From: Chloroflexota bacterium
Lineage (GTDB): Bacteria > Chloroflexota > Dehalococcoidia > GIF9 > UBA5629
Length of the DNA stretch: 11,204 nt
Assembly: GCA_020354105.1 (NCBI GenBank)
Contig: CP070642.1
Span: forward strand, 1,038,170-1,049,373
Direction: 5' to 3'
The translations under genes were made by a program, and so were the position numbers. Below are positions 5,756 through 11,204 of the stretch, piece after piece; the stretch's first letter is position 1, and every line of letters begins with the position of its first letter. The notes below the pieces were generated by a model. It had not been told where the DNA came from and ran no database searches. It worked only from the letters and a program-made list of their open reading frames with translations.

Positions 5756-6916
5756 ATGGACTTTCAGTTAAACGAAGAGCAAAAAATGCTGAAAAAGATG
5801 GTGTATGATGTGGCTGATAAAGAGTTCCGGCCGAAGGCGGCGGAATGGGAAGCCAGTGCTGAACATATGCCTCGTGAGTATGTGCAAAAGCTGGCAGATT
5901 TGGGTCTTTTAGGTTTGTGTCTCCCGGTCGAATATGGGGGACAGGGGCGCGGTGCTTTTGAAGCCATACTGGCAATCGAAGGGCTGGCACGGGTTTCATG
6001 TTTGTGTGCTTCACCTGTTTTCGAATCTAATATCGGTCCGGTAAAGGTGATCGAGCAATTCGGTACCGAGAAACAGAAGCAGAAATATATACCTCCCGTG
6101 TGTACCGGTGAATCGATGATTTCCGTTGGCATGACTGAGCCGGAGGCTGGTTCTGCACTGACTGACTTGGCTACCAGAGCGGTATTGAAAGACGACCATT
6201 ATGTGATTAATGGCATGAAGCGGTTTATAACCGGAGGAGGTAATTCCGACGTTTATGTGGTGTATGTCAGGCTCAGCGAGCAGAAAGGGGCTAAAGGCAT
6301 AGGTGGGATAATTATCGAGAAGGGTACACCCGGTTTCTCTTTTGGCAAGCAGGAGCAGTTTATGGGCATGAGAGGCTTTCCCAGTTGCGACCTTATTTTT
6401 GAAGATTGCCGTGTGCCTAAGGAGAACCTGGTAGTCAAGGAAGGCGATTTTAGAAAGTTGATGACTGCATTCGACCTGGAGCGCTGCGGCAACGCTACTA
6501 TGTGTCTGGGCATAGCCCAGGGAGCGCTTGAGGAAGCCATGGCATATTCACAACAGAGAAAACAGTGGGGCAAAGATATATGTGAATTCCAGGCAGTGCA
6601 GTTCATGCTGGCAGAGATGGCTATGAAGGTCGAAGCTGCCCGCCTTCTCATCTATAGAGCCACAGTAAATGCCGATACGGGGTTGCCTGTTCCGCTGGAG
6701 GCTAATCTGGCAAAGTGCTTTGCCAACCAGATGGTCAGAGAGGTTACCGGCATGGCTTTACAGATACACGGCGGCTATGGTTATTCGAAAGAGTATCCTG
6801 TGGAGCGTATGATGCGCGATGGTTGGGGTTGGGGAGTTGCCGGGGGAACCATTGAGATTCAGAGGGTTACAATTGCCTCTTTCCTGCTCGGCCGCAGATT
6901 CGACCAGAGAAAGTAG
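5756..6916 (+). CDS. Acyl-CoA dehydrogenase, FAD-dependent
   Basis: A 386-residue flavoenzyme that introduces an alpha,beta double bond into an acyl-CoA and passes electrons to ETF. Full family architecture is present: N-terminal helices (1-115) with LGLLGLCLPVEYGGQG (49-64), the flavin-binding VGMTEPEAGSALTDL (124-138), the middle beta domain with GTPGFSFGKQ (190-199) and MGMRGFPSCDLIFEDCRVP (203-221), then the C-terminal helices with QRKQWGKDICEFQAVQF (267-283) and ALQIHGGYGYSKEYPVER (334-351). At the place where medium-chain enzymes carry the catalytic Glu (YEGT), this protein reads AGGT (362-365). Instead FDLER (239-243) places E242 where isovaleryl-CoA and long-chain dehydrogenases keep their base. 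The enzyme should therefore be active, perhaps on a branched, long or bulky acyl chain. The start has AAGGAG 6 bases before ATG. It converges with the HD gene over 13 bases. Confidence 0.95.
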   Translation: MDFQLNEEQKMLKKMVYDVADKEFRPKAAEWEASAEHMPREYVQKLADLGLLGLCLPVEYGGQGRGAFEAILAIEGLARVSCLCASPVFESNIGPVKVIEQFGTEKQKQKYIPPVCTGESMISVGMTEPEAGSALTDLATRAVLKDDHYVINGMKRFITGGGNSDVYVVYVRLSEQKGAKGIGGIIIEKGTPGFSFGKQEQFMGMRGFPSCDLIFEDCRVPKENLVVKEGDFRKLMTAFDLERCGNATMCLGIAQGALEEAMAYSQQRKQWGKDICEFQAVQFMLAEMAMKVEAARLLIYRATVNADTGLPVPLEANLAKCFANQMVREVTGMALQIHGGYGYSKEYPVERMMRDGWGWGVAGGTIEIQRVTIASFLLGRRFDQRK

Positions 6917-6929
6917 ATAAGGACAGAAA

Positions 6930-7493
6930 TCAAAGCCCCAGCTTCTCAGCTATACCCTGCATCGCCTTGAGGACTGTGCCTATATGTTCTTCAAGGGGTG
7001 TGCCAAGTTCACGGACACCTGTTTCAATCATCTGCCTGTCCACTCCGGCAGCGAAAGCTTTCTCTTTCCACTTTTTCATAACCGATTCGACAGTAACATC
7101 GGCTATCTTCTTCGATGGCCTCATTAAGGCAACCGCCACAATGAGTCCGGTCAGCTCATCCACGGCGTAAATAGCCTTCTTCAAGTCTGTGTCTCTGTTT
7201 ACACCGGCATGCTCGGCATGAGCCAGTATCCCCTGAATCAGTTCATCGGAATATCCCTTTTCTTTTAAGTAGGCAATACCCTTGAAGGGGTGGTTTTCCA
7301 GGTCGGGGTACTTTTCATAATCGAAGTCGTGGAGAAGTCCGACCACTCCCCATCTCTCAGGGTCACCGCCTAGCTTAGAGGCATAAGCACGCATCGCCGC
7401 CTCCACAGCATAGGCATGTTTCTTCAAGTTCTTGTTGTTCACCCACTCATCCAGAATCTTTTGTGCTTCATCTCTTCTGGGCCAATCGTTCAT
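6930..7493 (-). CDS. HD-domain protein (putative metal-dependent phosphohydrolase)
   Basis: A 187-residue protein with an HD-superfamily fold. Ligand residues seen in order are H26 (LKKHAYAVE), H55-D56 (GLLHDFDYEKYP), H68 (NHPFKG), H92 and H95 (AHAEHAG) and D112 (AVDELTG). HD proteins usually hydrolyse nucleotides, cyclic nucleotides or phosphate esters with one or two metal ions, and extra histidines between the HD pair and the final Asp often mean two metals. The substrate is unknown, but the length and the HDFDYE motif fit a stand-alone 'HD domain-containing protein' family rather than GdpP, RelA or dGTPase. Its ATG overlaps the QueH stop by 4 bases (ATGA), so it is the last gene of the MFS-QueH-HD operon and probably translated by coupling. 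Confidence 0.88.
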   Translation of the reverse strand: MNDWPRRDEAQKILDEWVNNKNLKKHAYAVEAAMRAYASKLGGDPERWGVVGLLHDFDYEKYPDLENHPFKGIAYLKEKGYSDELIQGILAHAEHAGVNRDTDLKKAIYAVDELTGLIVAVALMRPSKKIADVTVESVMKKWKEKAFAAGVDRQMIETGVRELGTPLEEHIGTVLKAMQGIAEKLGL

Positions 7494-8026
7494 TTTTTCC
7501 TACCCTGTCTTATGCTATAGATACAGCCGCAATAGTCCTGCTGGTAAAGTTCCCACTGTTTGGCTAGCTGCACAGCCCTCTTGAAGCCATCCTTTTTCTT
7601 GAAATCTCTCCTTAGAAAATTCTGCCCGCCGATTGCCTGACCTATACTGTTGATTACCTGTGCCGATTTGTGAGGGCTTATTGTCAAGGTGCTAGTGAAG
7701 GCATCTGCACCACAAGCTAACATGTAATCATAGGTCTTTTCAAGTCGCAGTCTGTAGCAGACCTGGCATCTCTTGCCACCCTCAGGTTCTTCCTTTAAGG
7801 AGTTGGTCTGTCCGAGCCATGCCTCTGGCTCATAGGCAGGCACTTCCAATGGGAAATTCAATTCCTGAGCCACCCTTTTAGCGGTTTCCAGTCTTCTTTG
7901 ATATTCCTCCGCCGGGTGAATGTTTGGATTGTAAAAGAAGCCGAGAACCTCATGTCCCTCTGTTGATAGTGCTTCAACAGCACCGGCAGCACAGACTCCG
8001 CAGCATATGTGCAAAACAATCTTCAT
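7490..8026 (-). CDS. queH: Epoxyqueuosine reductase QueH
   Basis: A 178-residue enzyme for the last step of queuosine synthesis, reducing epoxyqueuosine to queuosine at the wobble base of GUN-anticodon tRNAs. QueH is the iron-sulfur alternative to cobalamin-dependent QueG. Diagnostic features are HICCGVC near the N-terminus (C8, C9, C12), GFFYNPNIHPAEEYQRR (29-45), the pair C87-x2-C90 in KRCQVCYRLRL (85-95), STLTISPHKS (112-121), FLRRDFKKKDGF (137-148) and the YCGC signature near the end (C166, C168). The length is typical of the short QueH form. The ATG shares one base with the MFS stop (TAATG) and its own stop overlaps the HD gene start by 4 bases. No other queuosine genes (queA, tgt, queCDEF) are in view. 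Confidence 0.93.
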   Translation of the reverse strand: MKIVLHICCGVCAAGAVEALSTEGHEVLGFFYNPNIHPAEEYQRRLETAKRVAQELNFPLEVPAYEPEAWLGQTNSLKEEPEGGKRCQVCYRLRLEKTYDYMLACGADAFTSTLTISPHKSAQVINSIGQAIGGQNFLRRDFKKKDGFKRAVQLAKQWELYQQDYCGCIYSIRQGRKK

Positions 8027-9183
8027 TACTGCACCTTTTGTGCGCGCATCAAGCCGAGCATAACAAGCAGACCAAAAGCCAGGCTGGCGGCACAGGCCAG
8101 GAACATGGTCTCAAAGCTGCTCATCTCAGCTATAAACCCCATGACAGTAGGTCCGGCTGCTAAGCCAACTTGGAAGAAACATGTAGGTATAGCCATAGAC
8201 AGCGACCTGCTGCTTGATGAAGAGAAATCAGCCGCCATGACCAGGCTTACCGGCATGGCTATTCCCATGCCGATGCCGAAGATAATGCCTATGATAATAA
8301 ACTGCGGTAGGCTATGGAAAAAGGAGAAGAGGGATACGGCTATGGCGCTAATTACCACGCCACTGATGAGCAGCAGCTTTCTATTAGCCATGTCGGCTAA
8401 TCTACCGGCCGGAGCCCGCAATAGGGCTGAGCTGGCATAAACGGCAGTGATTATGGCTCCGGCATCGGCCTCGGTCATACCGAATTCACCGCCGTAGAGT
8501 GGTATGTAGCCGCCAATGGTACCTGAACCCACAGCCACCATCAATGGGGCTAACAGAACTGCGATCGCTAGGGGTCGACCCAGCCAGCGCCACGATGAGC
8601 TGACTTTGTCTGGAGTTGCCGCTGGGCGGTGGACAATGGTATCGAGCCGGGAAAGAACAAAAGCCAGGCCTACCAGCGAGACGGCACTACAGCCATAGAA
8701 GGCGGCGTCGAAACCAAACTTACTTGCTAGGAAGCCGCCGGTTATAGGTCCTGCCATTAGCCCCGTTTGCAGTGAAGCTGTGTACCAGCCAATAGCCGTG
8801 CCTCGCCTTGCCTCCTTGGTTAAATCGACTACCAGGGCAATGGCTGTGGGGAGAAAAGCCGCTGCTGCCAGTCCGTGAATTGCTCTGACTACGATTAGCT
8901 GCTCTGGATTGTTAGCCAGAGGGTAGAGCAGTGGAGCCAGCGTAAAGACGACTAAGCCACCGATCAGAAGCTTATGACGACCGAATCTGTCGGCAAGCAT
9001 GCCGAATGGAATGAGAAAGAAAGCGGTAACATAGGAGATGGTGGCTACTATAAGCCCGACCTCGGATACGGTGGCACCGAGCTCTGCCGCATAAAGAGGT
9101 ATTACCGGAAACAGAAAGCTGAAACCGGTAAATCCGACAAAGGCTGCTATGTACAGTGTTATAAGTGTAAAAGAGTTCTTCAA
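8026..9183 (-). CDS. Major facilitator superfamily (MFS) transporter
   Basis: A 385-residue inner-membrane protein with the length and hydrophobic pattern of a 12-helix MFS permease. Motif A appears twice, GMLADRFGRHKLL (61-73) after helix 2 and GRLADMANRKLLL (260-272) after helix 8. A motif-C-like GPITGGFL (145-152) is in helix 5, a feature common in proton-driven drug exporters. A polar loop rich in Ser, Arg and Pro (about 179-203) joins the two halves. The substrate is unknown; efflux of small toxic compounds is the family default. The start is a TTG at 9183, because an in-frame TAG lies close upstream and the first helix begins right after it. The ribosome site is poor (GGAAG about 6 bases away). 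It is the first gene of the QueH-HD operon, so a link to queuosine precursors or nucleosides is possible but not shown. Confidence 0.92.
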   Translation of the reverse strand: MKNSFTLITLYIAAFVGFTGFSFLFPVIPLYAAELGATVSEVGLIVATISYVTAFFLIPFGMLADRFGRHKLLIGGLVVFTLAPLLYPLANNPEQLIVVRAIHGLAAAAFLPTAIALVVDLTKEARRGTAIGWYTASLQTGLMAGPITGGFLASKFGFDAAFYGCSAVSLVGLAFVLSRLDTIVHRPAATPDKVSSSWRWLGRPLAIAVLLAPLMVAVGSGTIGGYIPLYGGEFGMTEADAGAIITAVYASSALLRAPAGRLADMANRKLLLISGVVISAIAVSLFSFFHSLPQFIIIGIIFGIGMGIAMPVSLVMAADFSSSSSRSLSMAIPTCFFQVGLAAGPTVMGFIAEMSSFETMFLACAASLAFGLLVMLGLMRAQKVQ

Positions 9184-9197
9184 TCCTGACTTCCGTG

Positions 9198-9227
9198 GCT
9201 ATACACTTTAGCATAAAAGCTTGTCAC
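9198..9227 (-). promoter_or_regulatory. Weak candidate promoter for the MFS-QueH-HD operon
   Basis: On the minus strand GTGACA (9227-9222), an 18-base spacer, and TATAGC (9203-9198). The -35 box is good (5 of 6) and the -10 box mediocre (4 of 6). A start near 9191 would leave a leader of under 10 bases. An overlapping alternative is TTGCCG-N16-TAAAGT. The divergent gap to cobA-hemD is 113 bases. Confidence 0.27.
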
Positions 9228-9296
9228 GGCAAAACCTGTACAGCTGTTAATGGTATGTGCGAACGAACGATGGTGTGGTAGAATAGGCTAACTTAA

Positions 9297-10820
9297 ATGA
9301 AATGTGGCAAGGTATATCTAGTGGGTGCGGGGCCCGGCGACCCTGCTCTTATCACGGTCAAGGGGATGGAGTGCCTCAGGAAAGCTGACGTTGTCATCTA
9401 CGACAGGCTTATCGATGATAGCCTGCTTGAAGAGGCGTCCCCTGGCGCCGAGAAGATGTATGTGGGCAAGGGGCGTGGCTGCCATGCTATGGAGCAGAAA
9501 GAGATAAGCCTGCTAATTGTTAGCAAAGCTCGGGAGGGTAATACGGTTGTCAGGCTGAAAGGTGGTGACCCTTTTGTCCTCGGACGAGGTGGTGAAGAAG
9601 CGGAAATCTTGGCTGCTAATCAAATTCCTTTTGAAGTTGTGCCTGGGATATCGTCGGCTTATGCCGTGCCTGCTTATGCCGGCATCCCTGTAACGCACCG
9701 CAGTCTGGCCTCCTCGTTCACGGTCATCACGGGACATGAAGACCCTGAAAAGGATAAGTCGAGCATTGCCTGGGACAAATTAAGCACAGGTAGCGATACC
9801 CTCATCTTTCTGATGGGAATGGGGAATCTGGCACAGATAGTCAACCAGTTGATACAAAATGGCAGACAGCCATCTACTCCGGTGGCGGTGATAAGCCAGG
9901 GCACCAGTCCAAAGCAGCGGACAATAAGCGGCACCCTGAAAGATATCGTGCCTAAAGCCAAACAAGAGAACTTCGAGCCTCCGGCAGTGATAGTGGTCGG
10001 AGATGTAGTCAAGCTTCGAGAGCAACTGCGCTGGTTTGATAATCTGCCCCTCTTCGGCAAGCGAATACTGGTGACCAGAGCCGAGCATCAGGCTAAAGAG
10101 CTGAGCCAACTCCTTTTATCGCGAGGGGCTTCGCCTGTAGGGATGCCGGTCATTGAAATAAGTCCACCTCGTAGCTGGCGGGAGCTTGACCGAGCTGTCC
10201 GTAACCTGAAAAGCTACAGATGGGTGGTCTTTACCAGCGTTAATGCCGTGGACATATTCTGGAAAAGATTGTATGCTCTGCAGCTGGATTCGCGCTGGCT
10301 TGCTGATACTAAAATCGGGACCATTGGTCCGGCTACTGCTGCTGCACTCGAGGAAAGAGGCGTTCACCCCGACTACGTTCCGAAAATATATACCAGCCAG
10401 GGTTTTCTGGCCGGACTCAAAAGGAATGACATTGCCGGATGCAAGGTTCTACTGCCCAGGGCTGATATAGCCGATAACGAGATTTCTGACGGACTCGCCA
10501 GATTTGGCGCCGAAATTAACCAGGTAACAGCCTATAGAACTATAACTGCCGCTAAATCAAATTCACAAGCAAAACAGATGCTTTTGAGAGGTGAAATCGA
10601 TGTCATCACCTTCACCAGTGCCTCCACGGTAAGTAGTCTGCTGGCTATACTGGGGCAGAAATGGGAAATTATAAGAAAAGCCAGGCTGGCTTGCATTGGA
10701 CCGAAAACAGCCGCAGTCCTTACACAGAAAGGCATAAAGGCTGATATAGTTGCCCAGGAGCACGATATACCCGGGCTTGTAGCAGCCTTAGAACATTATT
10801 TCAAGGAAAGGGGGAAATAA
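9297..10820 (+). CDS. cobA-hemD: Fused uroporphyrinogen-III C-methyltransferase / uroporphyrinogen-III synthase (CobA-HemD)
   Basis: A 507-residue bifunctional tetrapyrrole enzyme. Residues 1 to about 245 form the SAM-dependent methyltransferase (SUMT) that makes precorrin-2, the branch to siroheme and cobalamin: KVYLVGAGPGDPALITVKG (5-23), YDRLID (35-40), VVRLKGGDPFVLGRGGEE (84-101) and VVPGISSAYAVPAYAGIPVTHR (114-135). A short linker (WFDNLPLFGKR) leads to the HemD domain (about 253-507), which cyclises hydroxymethylbilane into uroporphyrinogen III: RILVTRAEHQA (256-266), WVVFTSVNAVDIF (309-321), GPATAAAL (344-351), LLPRADIAD (385-393), ITFTSASTV (437-445) and ACIGPKTAAV (465-474). Such fusions are known in clostridia and Dehalococcoides-type bacteria. 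There is no Shine-Dalgarno; the start is chosen because the SUMT domain begins four codons later. A TAGAAT at 9279-9284 could be a -10 box giving a nearly leaderless mRNA. hemB follows after one base. Confidence 0.95.
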   Translation: MKCGKVYLVGAGPGDPALITVKGMECLRKADVVIYDRLIDDSLLEEASPGAEKMYVGKGRGCHAMEQKEISLLIVSKAREGNTVVRLKGGDPFVLGRGGEEAEILAANQIPFEVVPGISSAYAVPAYAGIPVTHRSLASSFTVITGHEDPEKDKSSIAWDKLSTGSDTLIFLMGMGNLAQIVNQLIQNGRQPSTPVAVISQGTSPKQRTISGTLKDIVPKAKQENFEPPAVIVVGDVVKLREQLRWFDNLPLFGKRILVTRAEHQAKELSQLLLSRGASPVGMPVIEISPPRSWRELDRAVRNLKSYRWVVFTSVNAVDIFWKRLYALQLDSRWLADTKIGTIGPATAAALEERGVHPDYVPKIYTSQGFLAGLKRNDIAGCKVLLPRADIADNEISDGLARFGAEINQVTAYRTITAAKSNSQAKQMLLRGEIDVITFTSASTVSSLLAILGQKWEIIRKARLACIGPKTAAVLTQKGIKADIVAQEHDIPGLVAALEHYFKERGK

Positions 10821-10821
10821 G

Positions 10822-11204
10822 ATGAGTAATTTTCCGCAAACGCGATTTCGACGGCTCCGGCGCAGTGAGGCTCTTCGAGCACTGGTTCGCGAGACCAAGG
10901 TTGAGGTCGGAGACCTGATATATCCCCTCTTTGTTGTCGAAGGCAACGAGATAAAACAGGAAATATCCTCAATGCCCGGACTATACCGACTTTCCAATGA
11001 CCTGTTACCAAAAGAAGTTGAGGAGATAGCTAAGCTGGGTATTCCGGCAATAATACTATTCGGTATACCTCAGAAGAAAGATGAAGTCGCTTCCTCAGCC
11101 TATAACTCAAAGGGAGTGGTGCAGCAGGCGATACGAGCCATCAAGAAGGCGACCCCCGAATTACTGGTTATAACCGATGTCTGTCTCTGTGAATATACCA
11201 GCCA
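10822..11204 (+). CDS. hemB: Delta-aminolevulinic acid dehydratase (porphobilinogen synthase) HemB, N-terminal part, cut by window end
   Basis: The first 127 codons of HemB, which joins two 5-aminolevulinate molecules into porphobilinogen, two steps before the HemD reaction of the upstream gene. The frame is open to the last base. Family marks are RFRRLRRSEALRALVRET (8-25), DLIYPLFVVEG (31-41), SSMPGLYRLS (49-58), ILFGIP (78-83) and VITDVCLCEYTS (116-127). In the last, C121 and C123 belong to the zinc-binding cysteine site, so this is the zinc-type enzyme rather than the form with Asp at these places. The remaining two-thirds, including the Schiff-base lysines, lies beyond the window. The stop of cobA-hemD is one base before this ATG, and AGGGGG about 8 bases upstream, inside the end of cobA-hemD, serves as ribosome site. 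The two are co-transcribed. Confidence 0.93.
   Translation, partial: MSNFPQTRFRRLRRSEALRALVRETKVEVGDLIYPLFVVEGNEIKQEISSMPGLYRLSNDLLPKEVEEIAKLGIPAIILFGIPQKKDEVASSAYNSKGVVQQAIRAIKKATPELLVITDVCLCEYTS

Noticed and set aside
9236..9243. CTGTACAG palindrome in the MFS / cobA-hemD divergent region as an operator
   Set aside because: An 8-base palindrome is expected by chance in a gap this size, and no second copy or flanking symmetry was seen.

Overview
The window holds eleven protein genes (nine complete or near-certain, two cut by the window ends, one of those two recognised only from its first 50 codons) plus four promoters that can be supported to varying degrees. No rRNA, tRNA, CRISPR array, insertion sequence, phage gene or origin was seen. 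No gene-free stretch exceeds about 175 bases, so coding density is high. Base composition is roughly half G+C, apart from one AT-rich gene (DinB family). The gene content (a tungsten/molybdenum aldehyde ferredoxin oxidoreductase, an acyl-CoA dehydrogenase, a 3-hydroxyacyl-CoA dehydrogenase, QueH, and a fused CobA-HemD followed by HemB) fits an anaerobic bacterium. A member of the Chloroflexota class Dehalococcoidia is my best guess. That guess rests on gene content and general style, not on any database search.

Region 1 (1-3000, minus strand). From its own promoter at about 3062-3091 runs a likely operon: a 719-residue AOR-family oxidoreductase, a MoaD/ThiS-like sulfur carrier ending in Gly-Gly, an ABM-domain small protein, then the start of a probable YgjP-like metallopeptidase that leaves the window on the left. 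MoaD supplies the dithiolene sulfur of the pterin that AOR enzymes bind, so the first two genes make functional sense together.

Region 2 (3095-3735). An AT-rich DinB-superfamily gene on the minus strand has its own promoter and Shine-Dalgarno. It looks like a late arrival.

Region 3 (3736-6916). Three genes of acyl-CoA or ring-fragment breakdown lie in alternating orientation: 3-hydroxyacyl-CoA dehydrogenase (+), fumarylacetoacetate-hydrolase-family protein (-) and acyl-CoA dehydrogenase (+). Together they suggest degradation of fatty, branched or aromatic acids. The actual substrates cannot be read from the sequence.

Region 4 (6930-9183, minus strand). A tightly packed operon of an MFS transporter, the queuosine-forming enzyme QueH and an HD-domain protein has 1-nt and 4-nt overlaps at its junctions, so translation is probably coupled.

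Region 5 (9297-11204, plus strand). A fused uroporphyrinogen-III methyltransferase/synthase is followed after one base by hemB, which is cut by the right end. This is a tetrapyrrole (siroheme/corrinoid/heme) operon.

I did not find a convincing new biological system. The most worthwhile items are the AOR-MoaD-ABM block with its variant cluster motif, the relocated catalytic base of the acyl-CoA dehydrogenase, and the MFS-QueH-HD coupling.
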